Assembly (NCBI GenBank): GCA_029287195.1
Contig: JARFRN010000149.1
Coordinates: 1 to 56,103, forward strand
From: Acidimicrobiia bacterium
GTDB lineage: Bacteria; Actinomycetota; Acidimicrobiia; Spongiisociales; UBA5794
DNA: 56,103 nt
Reading direction: 5' to 3'
How positions within the stretch are numbered: position 1 is the first letter of the stretch; each line of letters starts with the position of its first letter. Under the pieces are notes generated by a model. It made no database searches, was not told the origin of the DNA, and saw nothing but the letters and a program-made list of their open reading frames with translations. The position numbers and the translations under genes were made by a program. Shown here one piece after another: positions 1 to 8,750 of this stretch.

Positions 1-1397
1 CCAATCGGAAGTCCGGCCGCGGTCCAATGAGTCGGAACCGACATGGCCGGCACGCCACTGAAGTTCGCCACGGGTGTGAATGCGACGTAGTCGAAGAGCT
101 GTTCGACGATTTCGTCCCATTTCGCTTCTTGATCGATCTGACCGAGCCGGAACGGAGGCCGGCCTAGAACGGGGGTGAGCAACACATCGTATTCGTTGAG
201 GAACTGGGCGAATTGGTGTGACACCTGCTGGAGCTGGACCTTGGCCGCCTCCAGCCCGGCTGCGGTGCGGCGCCGTGAGTGGTCGGCCAGCTCCCAGGTG
301 AACGGTTCAAACGCGTCCATGCCCGACTTCCGCTTGTCGAGCCGGGCAATCAGCCTCATGGTGCGCCAGTCACCGAGTGTGCGCCGAAGCATTCTGGCGG
401 ACCGCCGCTGCGAAGCCTCTGCAAGGATGAGCGTGAAGATTTGCTCGGCAAGCGATTCCCACACTGCAAGGAAGGCTTCTGCGAGTGACTGCCCGTCTGC
501 CTCGGGGAGAGCTTCAACAACTTCGTGCCCCGCTTCCTCCATGACTTTGGCAGCCGATTCGACCGCAGCGGCGCAGTCGGGGTCGACCCGTCGCCCCCGG
601 AAGTCCCGTGTGGAAAACGCGACACGCTGCGGCGCCGGGTCGGTTTCGACCGCCGACCGGAAAGAACGCTGGGGCGGTGAAACATGGTAGGCCCCGCCGG
701 GTACCTCTCCGTGTGTCAGGTCGAGCAGCGCCGCGCTGTCGCGCACCGAGCGGCTGACCGCAAGATCGGTCGAGACGTAGTCGGCTGCCGAGGCCGGGTA
801 GCGGGGCATGCGCCCCCGGCTCGGCTTGAGCCCGAACACGCCGCAGATCGATGCCGGAATGCGAATCGATCCCCCACCGTCGCTGGCATGTGCCATCGGG
901 ACGATGCCCGCGGCAACTGCGGCCGCCGCTCCCCCGCTCGAACCTCCCGTCGAGTGCTCGACGCTCCACGGGTTCTTGGTAGGGCCGTGGAGTACGGGCT
1001 CGGTCGTCGGCAGCAATCCGAATTCGGGCGAATTGGTACGCCCAATCGGAATGAACCCCGCCGCAAGGACACGCCGGATGTACTCATCTGTTACATCCGG
1101 CCTGAAGTCACGGAAGAACACCGAACCAAACGTGGCGACCTCACCCTCCACCAGTGCCAGATCCTTGATGAGAATCGGCACGCCACGGAACGGACCGGAA
1201 ACTCCCCCGTCGGCGGCCAGCCGCCGAGCCGAGTCATAGTGCTTTGCTATGACTGCATTGAGCTCGGGATTCAGCCGCTCCACTCGGTCGATGGCGGCTT
1301 CGACCAGCTCGGTCGGCGAGACCTCGCCTCGCGCAACGAGTTCGGCAAGGCCGACGGCATCATGGTCGGTGTATTCGGCAAATCCCGGTTTGGTCAT
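1..1397 (-). CDS. Amidase (amidase-signature family), C-terminus cut by window edge
   Basis: Amide-bond hydrolase of the amidase signature family, probably cytoplasmic; the substrate cannot be told from sequence. Reading leftward from ATG at 1397 there are at least 465 codons without a stop. The Ser-cisSer-Lys triad is visible: Lys78 in VPILIKDL, the GGSSGG motif at 151-156, and the nucleophile Ser177 in [12 protein letters not shown]. The visible end ([11 protein letters not shown]) is the usual C-terminal amidase motif, so only a short tail is missing. The start lies 6 nt after the stop of pckA on the same strand with no clear ribosome site, so translation probably depends on the upstream gene. 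GatA-type transamidation is less likely because no gatC or gatB is adjacent. The family is certain; the exact role is unknown. Confidence 0.9.
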   Translation of the reverse strand, partial: MTKPGFAEYTDHDAVGLAELVARGEVSPTELVEAAIDRVERLNPELNAVIAKHYDSARRLAADGGVSGPFRGVPILIKDLALVEGEVATFGSVFFRDFRPDVTDEYIRRVLAAGFIPIGRTNSPEFGLLPTTEPVLHGPTKNPWSVEHSTGGSSGGAAAAVAAGIVPMAHASDGGGSIRIPASICGVFGLKPSRGRMPRYPASAADYVSTDLAVSRSVRDSAALLDLTHGEVPGGAYHVSPPQRSFRSAVETDPAPQRVAFSTRDFRGRRVDPDCAAAVESAAKVMEEAGHEVVEALPEADGQSLAEAFLAVWESLAEQIFTLILAEASQRRSARMLRRTLGDWRTMRLIARLDKRKSGMDAFEPFTWELADHSRRRTAAGLEAAKVQLQQVSHQFAQFLNEYDVLLTPVLGRPPFRLGQIDQEAKWDEIVEQLFDYVAFTPVANFSGVPAMSVPTHWTAAGLPI

Positions 1398-1403
1398 CCG
1401 CTG

Positions 1404-2978
1404 CTACATCGTCGGTCCGGCGGTGGCGATCTCGTCACCTGCCTGGTCGGCGAACTCTTCGAAATTCTTCCGGAACCGACCGGCGAGCTCGGTCGCCTTG
1501 GCGTCATAGGCCGCGGGGTCGCCCCAGGTGCCCCGCGGGGCGAGCAACTCCGTCGGAATCCCCGGACACTCGGTGGGGATCGCAAGGCCGAACACCGGGT
1601 CGGTGGCGTATTCGACGTCGTCGAGATCGCCGTTGATGGCTGCCCGAATCACCGCCCGAGAGTGAGCGATCTTGAACCGCTCCCCAACACCGTAGGGTCC
1701 ACCGGTCCATCCTGTGTTGACGAGCCATACCTTGGAGCCGTGCTTTGCGATCTTCTCACCAAGCAGATCGGCATAGACGGTTGGATGTAATGGCATGAAG
1801 GGAGCCCCAAAACACGCAGAGAACGTAGCTTGCGGCTCCTTGACCCCGCGCTCCGTACCGGCAACCTTGGCCGTGTAGCCCGAGATGAAGTGGTACTTGG
1901 CCTGCTCAGGAGTCAGCCGCGAAATCGGAGGCAACACTCCAAAAGCATCTGCCGTGAGCATGAAGATGTGGTTGGGATGACCCGCCATGGAACCTTCGGC
2001 AATGTTGTCGATATGGGTGATTGGATAGGCCCCGCGAGTGTTCTCGGTCCCGGCCTCGACCAGGTTGAGGCGACGGGTGTCAGGATCGATGGTTACGTTC
2101 TCGAGGACGGTTCCGAACCGGCGTGTCGTCTGGTAAATCTCCGGCTCGGCCTCATCCGAGAGGCGGATCATCTTGGCGTAGCAACCACCCTCGTAGTTGA
2201 AGATGCCGGTGTCGCTCCAACCGAGCTCGTCATCTCCAATCAGTGCACGACCGGCCTCGGTCGACAGGGTCGTCTTGCCGGTCCCCGATAGGCCAAAGAA
2301 GACGGCGGAGTCGCCTTCCTCGCCGACGTTGGCGGACGAGTGCAAGCTGAGTACGCCTTGCAGTGGCATCAGGTAGTTCATCACAGTGAAAATCGACTTC
2401 TTGATTTCCCCGGCGTAGCTGGTGCCGCCGATCACGACCAATTTCTTGTCGAGGTTGAGCAGGATGAAGGCCTCACTTGCGGTGTGCTCATCTTCCGGAT
2501 CGGCCTGGAAATCCGGGCAATGGATGACCGTGTAGTCCGGCTGGAAGCTATCCAGAACCTCGCTATCGAACTCGCGGATAAACATGGTGCGGGCGAACAG
2601 GCTGTGCCAGGCATGCTCGCTGATGACCCGTACCTTGATGCGGTAGTTCGGGTCGGCGCCGGCATAAGCGTCCTGGATGAATATGTCCTTGTTCTGCAGG
2701 TACGAGCGCAATCCATAGAGCACCTTGTCGAAATCGACCGGCTCAAACGGCTTGTTGATCTTGCCCCACCAGATCTGTGCCTCGGTGCCGGGTTCTCTGA
2801 CTACGAATTTGTCGTTGGCGGAACGACCGGTGTACTTGCCGGTGCTGACTACTAGCGGTCCGAGATGCCCGACCATCGCTTCTTCGCGCCGGATCGCCTC
2901 CTCGTATAGCTCGGGGGTCGAAAGATTGTGATAGACCTTGCCGACATTCCTTAGATCGAGGCTGTTGATTTGCAGCAT
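1404..2978 (-). CDS. pckA: Phosphoenolpyruvate carboxykinase (ATP)
   Basis: Converts oxaloacetate plus ATP to phosphoenolpyruvate, ADP and CO2, the first committed step of gluconeogenesis. The 524-residue length fits the ATP-dependent family. Visible motifs: TGRSANDKF near 50-58, the lysine-containing GEIKKSIF near 190-197, LHSSANVGEEG near 212-222, the P-loop GLSGTGKTT at 229-237 and the metal-binding IGDDELGW at 247-254, where ATP-type enzymes usually have H for the L. Many actinobacteria use the GTP-type enzyme instead, so the ATP type is worth noting. The start is supported by GGGAGTGGGAA just before ATG. The amidase gene follows after 6 nt and is probably co-transcribed. Confidence 0.96.
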   Translation of the reverse strand: MLQINSLDLRNVGKVYHNLSTPELYEEAIRREEAMVGHLGPLVVSTGKYTGRSANDKFVVREPGTEAQIWWGKINKPFEPVDFDKVLYGLRSYLQNKDIFIQDAYAGADPNYRIKVRVISEHAWHSLFARTMFIREFDSEVLDSFQPDYTVIHCPDFQADPEDEHTASEAFILLNLDKKLVVIGGTSYAGEIKKSIFTVMNYLMPLQGVLSLHSSANVGEEGDSAVFFGLSGTGKTTLSTEAGRALIGDDELGWSDTGIFNYEGGCYAKMIRLSDEAEPEIYQTTRRFGTVLENVTIDPDTRRLNLVEAGTENTRGAYPITHIDNIAEGSMAGHPNHIFMLTADAFGVLPPISRLTPEQAKYHFISGYTAKVAGTERGVKEPQATFSACFGAPFMPLHPTVYADLLGEKIAKHGSKVWLVNTGWTGGPYGVGERFKIAHSRAVIRAAINGDLDDVEYATDPVFGLAIPTECPGIPTELLAPRGTWGDPAAYDAKATELAGRFRKNFEEFADQAGDEIATAGPTM

Positions 2979-3458
2979 TTCCCACTCCCGGGTTTGGCGT
3001 GCGCCGTTGCCTCGAAACTAGCGCATTTGGAGGAGGGCAAAACCCTCCGATTCACCGAACCGCATGTACGCAGCGGAGCGCCTGCGGCTTTCCCGGGAAA
3101 TCGAAGCCGGTTTCAACCGGAGGTCGAGGTCGAGCATCGGATCTGTGATCGTCAAATCGAAGAAAATCGGCTCCCAGGGCGCGCTACAAGGCTTCGTCGG
3201 CGACCACCTCTCAATGTACTTCGTCACGAACGCGGCGATCGGCGATTAGCGAATTGAGCCGAGCACGGCGGGGTCGACCCGGCCGCCGAAGATGTCTGTG
3301 GGACCACCGGCCGGGACAGAATTGCATCCAATCAGAATCACGAATTCACCGTCCTCCCCCGGCTCTCGTGTCATCCACCCTCGGATGCGCCTTTGGATTG
3401 CCTCTCGCAACTGACCCATTAGTGACCGGGCATCCGGACAATTGCCTAGTCTTCGCTC
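2979..3458. other. 480-bp intergenic region between divergent pckA and treS
   Basis: This stretch holds the control regions of pckA (leftward) and treS (rightward). Two short leftward open frames (about 3018-3227 and from 3246 rightward to about 3420) exist, but neither has a convincing ribosome site or a recognisable motif. I call no gene here. The only regulatory element I can point to is the treS -10 box at 3447-3452. Confidence 0.5.
3447..3452 (+). promoter_or_regulatory. Probable -10 box (TAGTCT) for leaderless treS mRNA
   Basis: TAGTCT ends 6 nt before the ATG at 3459, with no Shine-Dalgarno sequence in between. The same spacing recurs at several other genes in the window, which suggests transcription starts at or next to the A of the start codon. 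Confidence 0.5.
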
Positions 3459-6400
3459 ATGCCGGCCAACGACATTCACCGACCGCCGCAGTGGTACCGC
3501 GACGCCATCCTCTACGAGGTCCACGTCCGCGCCTTCGCCGACTCCAACGGTGACGGCATCGGCGACTTCCCGGGCTTGACCGGCCGGCTCGACTACTTGC
3601 AGCAGCTCGGGGTCACGGCCATCTGGCTGCTGCCGTTCTATCCGTCGCCGCTACGCGACGACGGATACGACATCGCCGACTACTTCGACGTTCATCCCAG
3701 CTACGGCACAATCGAAGATTTCAAAGAGTTCCTGGCGGAGGCACATGCTCGCGACATGCATGTCATCACGGAGCTGGTGATCAACCACACCTCGGACCAG
3801 CATCCCTGGTTTCAGCGGGCTCGGCGCGCCGCTCCCGGCACACCGGAGCGCGACTTCTACGTATGGAGCGACACCGACGAGCGCTATCCCGAGGTGCGCA
3901 TCATCTTCTCCGATACGGAGACATCGAATTGGGCGTGGGATGGTGAAGCCGAGGCCTACTACTGGCATCGCTTCTTCTCCCACCAGCCCGACCTGAATTG
4001 GGACAACTCGCTGGTACGCGAAAGCGTGATGGAGGTACTCGACTTCTGGCTCGATATGGGTGTCGATGGACTGCGGCTCGATGCCGTGCCCTATCTCCAC
4101 GAGCGCGAGGGGACCAACGGTGAAAATCTGCCGGAGACCCACGAAGAGCTCCAGCGGCTTCGTGCCCACATAGATGCCAAGTACGGCGATCGCATGCTGC
4201 TCGCCGAGGCCAACCAGTGGCCGGAAGACTCGGTCGCCTACTTCGGGAATGGGGACGAGTGTCATATGGCCTTCCACTTCCCGTTGATGCCCCGTCTCTA
4301 TCTAGCGCTCGAGCGGGAGAACCGTCTCCCTATCGTCGATATTCTCGAGCAGACTCCTGAGATTCCTGAGGGGGCACAGTGGGCGATTTTCCTTCGTAAC
4401 CATGACGAGCTGACCCTCGAGATGGTTTCTGAGGAGGAACGCGATCTCATGTGGCGCAGCTACGCCCCTGATCGACGCGCCCGCCTCAATCTGGGTATTC
4501 GCCGGCGTCTCGCCCCCCTCCTCGAGAACGATCGCCGCAGGATCGAGTTGCTCATCAGCCTGTTGCTATCACTGCCCGGCACACCGGTCCTCTACTACGG
4601 GGACGAGATTGGAATGGGCGACAACGTCTTTCTGGCGGACCGCGACGGAGTGCGAACACCGATGCAGTGGAGCAACGATCGCAACGCCGGCTTCTCCAAG
4701 GCAAACCCGCAATCTCTCTACCTGCCCGTTGTCGTGGACCCGCAGTATCACTTCGAGACGGTGAACGTCGAAGCGCAACACGACAATCCCAACTCGCTGC
4801 TGTGGTGGGTGCGACGTATGATCCGGCGCCGCCGCCGGCATCCGGCGCTGGGGCACGGTGACATCCGCTTCCTCGACCCCGACAATCCTCAGGTACTGAC
4901 GTACCTCCGACAGAACGAGGTCGAGACCGTGCTCGTGGTGGCAAATCTGTCTCGGCATTCCCAGTACGTTGAACTCGATTTGAGCGAGTTCGCCGGGCAA
5001 CATCTCGTCGAACTGATCGGCAACACCGAGTTTCCAGCGGTCGGCGCCCTTCCATATCTGCTGACGCTGAGCCCGTACGCCTTCTACTGGTTCACCATCC
5101 CCAGTCCCGGCAAGCTGCCGACCGACTCGACGAAGCAGCTGACCATCTCCGGTCCGATCGACGACATGTTCAGCCCCGATCAGCCACTCGCCGAAACGCT
5201 TGCCGAGTTTGCCTCGCATCAGGTTTGGTTTCAGGCACGCGGCAGGCGACGGCTGAGTGCCGAGGTATTCGACGCCATCCCCGTGGCGATCGAAGACGAG
5301 CGCCGGACCTGGATTGCGTTGCTGGACATCGAATTCGTCACCGGGGACCCGCAACGCTACGTGCTGCCGATCTCCATCCAATCGCACAACGCGCTCACCG
5401 TCCCGGACCCCGCCATCATCGCCCCGATCGAACACAACGGGGAATCCGGATACCTGGTCGATGCCTTGCACGATCCGCGTTTCAGCGATGCGCTTCGCCT
5501 GGCAGTTCAGGAGAACAGCGAGATGCTGGGGCGGATGGGCTCCCTCTACGGGCAGCCTTCGGCAGCCGAACACGACCTCAGCACGGGCGAGACGGTGCCC
5601 CTACTGCGGCAGACCTCCGACGGAGAAGCATTCGTACAATTCCGCAGCGACCTGACCTTGAAACTGTTCCGCCACATCGAGCCCGGGATCAACCCGGATC
5701 TCGAGCTACGGCGCTTCCTCACCGAGCGCACCAACTTCGAGAGACTGGCACCGGTCTACGGCTCACTCGAGTACCACTGCGGTTCCGATTTCAGTGTCGG
5801 CATAATGCAGCGCTCACTCGATCCCGAGAAAACCGCGTGGACTCTGTTCCGTCGTTTCTGCAACGAGTACCTGGACCGCACATCCGATCAGCCGGCACCT
5901 CCAGTGCGCGAAGGCATCGGCTGGGCGGCAGCGACTGAAGAATCAGCGGCGCTACCGACTACTGCCCTCGAGGAGTCCCTGGAGCGAGCCGCGTCGCTGG
6001 GCATTACAACGGCTGAGTTCCATCACGCGCTGGCAACCTTCACGGAGGAGCCGGATCTCCGGCCGGAGCCCTTCAACGCTCATTACCGCCAGTCGCTGTA
6101 TCAGTCGCTGCGTGCCGTCGAGCGTCAAGAACTACGTGCCATTCGCCGACTTGTCGGCACCGCCCCAGAGCCGATTCGGCCCTTTCTCCGCGAGATCCTC
6201 GACGGCGAACAGGCAATGCTGGACCAGATCGACCATATTCGCCGCGCCCCGATCGGGGGCCAGCGAACAAGGATCCACGGCAACTACCGACTCGATGAGC
6301 TTCGCCTCTTCGGTGACGACTTCTATGTGCTCGATCTAAGCGGAGATCACACTCGCGCTATGTCGGAGAGAAGGCTAAAGACATCCCCGTTGCGCGACAT

Positions 6401-6698
6401 CGCCCAGATGCTGCGCTCCCTCGACTACGTGTCCCTCTCTACAGCTCTCGATCACCCATCGACTACAGCCCGCGAGCAGGCCAACTACTGGTACAGATGT
6501 GTCGGGGAGCGTTTCTTTTCCGCCTACTACGAGACATTGGCCGGATCGCCGGCACTTCCCACTTCCATTGAGGACATAGACGCATTGCTTCGCTCATATG
6601 AGCTGGCGCGGGCGTTGCGCGAGGTGCATTGGGAGCTGGTGAACCGGCCCGATTGGCTCGAGGTGGCCCTGCCGGGAGTGCTGCGCTATATCCGGTGA
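3459..6698 (+). CDS. treS: Trehalose synthase (maltose glucosyltransferase) fused to a degenerate maltokinase domain
   Basis: The N-terminal part (about 1-550) is a GH13 trehalose synthase that interconverts maltose and trehalose. The catalytic residues are D208 ([10 protein letters not shown]), E250 (LLAEANQW) and D316 (FLRNHDELT). The C-terminal part (about 560-1079) matches Pep2/maltokinase, which normally makes maltose 1-phosphate for the GlgE alpha-glucan pathway; the LKLFR lysine, SERRLK and [12 protein letters not shown] segments are recognisable. However, the catalytic HGDxHxxQ reads HGNYRLDE, with Asn942 in place of the catalytic Asp, and the Mg-site DFEGEP reads DLSGDH from Asp959. 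The kinase half may therefore be inactive while TreS is intact. The gene is tail to tail with otsA (stops 1 bp apart). The start follows a leaderless-type promoter. Confidence 0.93.
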   Translation: MPANDIHRPPQWYRDAILYEVHVRAFADSNGDGIGDFPGLTGRLDYLQQLGVTAIWLLPFYPSPLRDDGYDIADYFDVHPSYGTIEDFKEFLAEAHARDMHVITELVINHTSDQHPWFQRARRAAPGTPERDFYVWSDTDERYPEVRIIFSDTETSNWAWDGEAEAYYWHRFFSHQPDLNWDNSLVRESVMEVLDFWLDMGVDGLRLDAVPYLHEREGTNGENLPETHEELQRLRAHIDAKYGDRMLLAEANQWPEDSVAYFGNGDECHMAFHFPLMPRLYLALERENRLPIVDILEQTPEIPEGAQWAIFLRNHDELTLEMVSEEERDLMWRSYAPDRRARLNLGIRRRLAPLLENDRRRIELLISLLLSLPGTPVLYYGDEIGMGDNVFLADRDGVRTPMQWSNDRNAGFSKANPQSLYLPVVVDPQYHFETVNVEAQHDNPNSLLWWVRRMIRRRRRHPALGHGDIRFLDPDNPQVLTYLRQNEVETVLVVANLSRHSQYVELDLSEFAGQHLVELIGNTEFPAVGALPYLLTLSPYAFYWFTIPSPGKLPTDSTKQLTISGPIDDMFSPDQPLAETLAEFASHQVWFQARGRRRLSAEVFDAIPVAIEDERRTWIALLDIEFVTGDPQRYVLPISIQSHNALTVPDPAIIAPIEHNGESGYLVDALHDPRFSDALRLAVQENSEMLGRMGSLYGQPSAAEHDLSTGETVPLLRQTSDGEAFVQFRSDLTLKLFRHIEPGINPDLELRRFLTERTNFERLAPVYGSLEYHCGSDFSVGIMQRSLDPEKTAWTLFRRFCNEYLDRTSDQPAPPVREGIGWAAATEESAALPTTALEESLERAASLGITTAEFHHALATFTEEPDLRPEPFNAHYRQSLYQSLRAVERQELRAIRRLVGTAPEPIRPFLREILDGEQAMLDQIDHIRRAPIGGQRTRIHGNYRLDELRLFGDDFYVLDLSGDHTRAMSERRLKTSPLRDIAQMLRSLDYVSLSTALDHPSTTAREQANYWYRCVGERFFSAYYETLAGSPALPTSIEDIDALLRSYELARALREVHWELVNRPDWLEVALPGVLRYIR

Positions 6699-6699
6699 C

Positions 6700-8064
6700 T
6701 CAAATGGCTTCCAGAATCGCCAGACAGGCGCGGGCCCATTCGAAGACATCCTCCTTGCGCACCGTCCTACGTAGCCGTTGCATACGCATCCGTGCTTCGG
6801 ACCTGTCCATATGTGCCGCTCGCCGGATGGTGGCTGTGACCGTGTCGACGTCGTACGGATTCACGATGAGCGCCGAGCGGAGCTGCTCTGCGGCGCCGGC
6901 AAACTCGCTGAGGATGAGCACGCCCGGGTCTCCGATCCTCGCAGCCACATATTCCTTCGCAACGAGATTCATACCGTCGCGCAGCGGCGTCACCAGCATC
7001 ACATCCGCGGCGACGTAATAGGCAATGAGTTCTTCGAGTTCGAGACTGCGATATAGGTAGGACACCGGCGCCCAGCCGGGCTCACCGTAATCCCCGTTGA
7101 TGCGACCGACGATTTGCTCGATCTCCGATCGCAGATCTTGATATGCCGGCACATCCTCCCTGCTGGGGACGGCCACTTGAACAAACGCATATTTGTGAGG
7201 CTCATCGGTCTCCTCGAGGAGCCCGGCGAAAGCCTTCAATCGGAGGTCGATTCCCTTGGTGTAATCAAGACGATCGACTCCGAGGATTATGTGCTCGGCG
7301 TCACCGAGTTCGTGGCGCAGCGCAGCAACCCGCTCTGTCACCTGCGGGGATCTGGCGAGCCGGCTGAAGTGGGACGTGTCGATGGCGATCGGGGCTCGCT
7401 GCAATTTGATGGTTCGGCCGCGCCACGCCAGCTCGCCACGCGACGACACCCGGGCATCACCGAACCGACGCGCCGCGTCCGCGAAGTTGCGCACGCTGGC
7501 CCTGGTCTGGAAGGCAAGAACATCAGACCCGAGCAGGGCTTCGATTATCTGCTGTCGCCACGGCAAGCGGGAAAACAGCTCGATCGGTGGGAATGGTATG
7601 TGGAGGTAGAAGCCGATGGTGGCCTCCGGCCGCATCGCCCGCAGCATGCCCGGTACCAACTGCAGCTGATAATCCTGCACCCAGGCAATGTCATCGTTGC
7701 GGAGCACCCGGGCGGCGTGATGTGCGTAACGTTGGTTCACGGCGACGTAGGGCCGCCACTGGTGACGATGGAACTCCGGAGCCACGATTGCGTCGTGGTA
7801 CAGCGGCCACAGAGTGGAGTTGCAGAATCCGTAGTAGAAACCGTCCAGTTCGGCGCTCGAGAGCGGCACCGGTATCTGTTCTATCCCGTCGTGTTCGAAC
7901 GGCTCGAGCTCCGAATCGGCGTCGCCGGACCAACCCACCCAGGAGCCGTTGACCCTCTGCAGAACAGGCTCCAGTGCTCGCACCAGACCGCCGGGGCTGG
8001 TCACCCAAAGGCCTTCTTTGCGGGCCACCGGGAGTCGGTTGGCTATGACGATGATGCGTTGCAT
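6700..8064 (-). CDS. otsA: Trehalose-6-phosphate synthase (GT20)
   Basis: Transfers glucose from a nucleotide sugar to glucose 6-phosphate, giving trehalose 6-phosphate, a compatible-solute precursor. The 454-residue length is normal. Visible motifs are VIANRLP at the N-terminus, the SPGGLVRAL glycine loop, NSTLWPLYH, WVQDYQLQLVP, FYLHIPFPP, the donor-binding GVDRLDYTKGI (Arg and Lys) and GMNLVAKEYVA near the end. The start ATG is preceded by GGAGGGTTGCG. No trehalose-6-phosphate phosphatase (otsB) is in the window, so that step must be encoded elsewhere. Together with convergent treS, the cell has two routes touching trehalose. Confidence 0.96.
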   Translation of the reverse strand: MQRIIVIANRLPVARKEGLWVTSPGGLVRALEPVLQRVNGSWVGWSGDADSELEPFEHDGIEQIPVPLSSAELDGFYYGFCNSTLWPLYHDAIVAPEFHRHQWRPYVAVNQRYAHHAARVLRNDDIAWVQDYQLQLVPGMLRAMRPEATIGFYLHIPFPPIELFSRLPWRQQIIEALLGSDVLAFQTRASVRNFADAARRFGDARVSSRGELAWRGRTIKLQRAPIAIDTSHFSRLARSPQVTERVAALRHELGDAEHIILGVDRLDYTKGIDLRLKAFAGLLEETDEPHKYAFVQVAVPSREDVPAYQDLRSEIEQIVGRINGDYGEPGWAPVSYLYRSLELEELIAYYVAADVMLVTPLRDGMNLVAKEYVAARIGDPGVLILSEFAGAAEQLRSALIVNPYDVDTVTATIRRAAHMDRSEARMRMQRLRRTVRKEDVFEWARACLAILEAI

Positions 8065-8130
8065 CGCAACCCTCCAATGTATGGCACACTACTCAACCCC
8101 GCCAGTGAACCCCGATTCGAGGTGAGATCA

Positions 8131-8469
8131 ATGAGCAACTCAGACGCAGCCGGTATGCCCGACGGCCGCGAGGGCCTACGTCGTATGGGCTGGGTCTCGC
8201 TGCCCTACTCGTGTGTTGGCTTGGTACGGAAGACCGGGGTTGGTGACAGCAACACGGTGTGGTCGTGGCTCATTCTCATGCCGTGGTCTTCCGATGCGAA
8301 GCCATGGGTAGATGGCACCGAGGTGGTCGCTGCCTCTACTCTGAATGAGGATCAAGAGCGGGCGCAAATCTTCGAGAAGATGCGTACCCTGCTCGACGAA
8401 CGCTACGGCGAGACTGTGGGCAACAAGGTTGTGGATGATCTGATCCGCCGGCTGCAAGAGGACATCTAG
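8131..8469 (+). CDS. Hypothetical protein, 112 aa
   Basis: I do not recognise this family. The frame starts at ATG 8131 with AGGTGA 6 nt upstream. The protein is acidic and soluble-looking: a central Trp-rich strand-like stretch (VWSWLILMPW) is followed by a helical C-terminal half (QIFEKMRTLLDERYGETVGNKVVDDLIRRLQ). There is no signal peptide or membrane segment. It is divergent from otsA (66 bp between starts) and could share its control region. Codon use resembles its neighbours, which supports a real gene. Confidence 0.65.
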   Translation: MSNSDAAGMPDGREGLRRMGWVSLPYSCVGLVRKTGVGDSNTVWSWLILMPWSSDAKPWVDGTEVVAASTLNEDQERAQIFEKMRTLLDERYGETVGNKVVDDLIRRLQEDI

Positions 8470-8697
8470 CCCCCAATCGCCATGCAATAGCGGGTGCCCA
8501 TGACCGCTCGGCTTCTGAACCCTGCGTATCGAACCTCGATCACGGCTCGTCTGAGCCGTGCCCGCAGCCTGTGCTCGACGAACAGCACCGCCGGCGGCGT
8601 CGGCCGTTGCGCATATCCCTCGCTGCACAGTCTGGCAACACGGGAGGGGATCGTGACAGTTCGGTAGGGCCGCACAACAGTCGAGTTGCAGCCCGGA

Positions 8698-8732
8698 CGC
8701 AGTGAAGGGCCCGAGAGGGCCCTTCCACTGCG
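8698..8732. terminator. Strong hairpin, probable terminator
   Basis: CGCAGTG-AAGGGCCC pairs with GGGCCCTTCCACTGCG around a GAGA loop, giving a stem of about 15 bp with one bulged base. It sits just beyond the stop of the leftward nuclease gene (8751) and downstream of the rightward 112-aa gene, so it may serve both. No clear T-run follows on either side, as is common for high-GC actinobacterial terminators. The rest of 8470-8750 holds nothing I can support. Confidence 0.7.
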
Positions 8733-8750
8733 TTATCGACGATCTTGTGA

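Noticed and set aside
684-1790. Long rightward open frame over the amidase gene
   Set aside because: It is antisense to the amidase and pckA genes, whose catalytic motifs are clear in the leftward frame; high GC makes such shadow frames common.
4569-5573. 334-codon leftward frame inside treS
   Set aside because: Antisense to conserved TreS/maltokinase sequence with no independent motif.
8466-8675. Leftward 69-codon frame starting with GTG (MRPYRTV...)
   Set aside because: No ribosome site, no recognisable motif, and it overlaps the stop of the 112-aa gene. Could be a small gene but I cannot support it.
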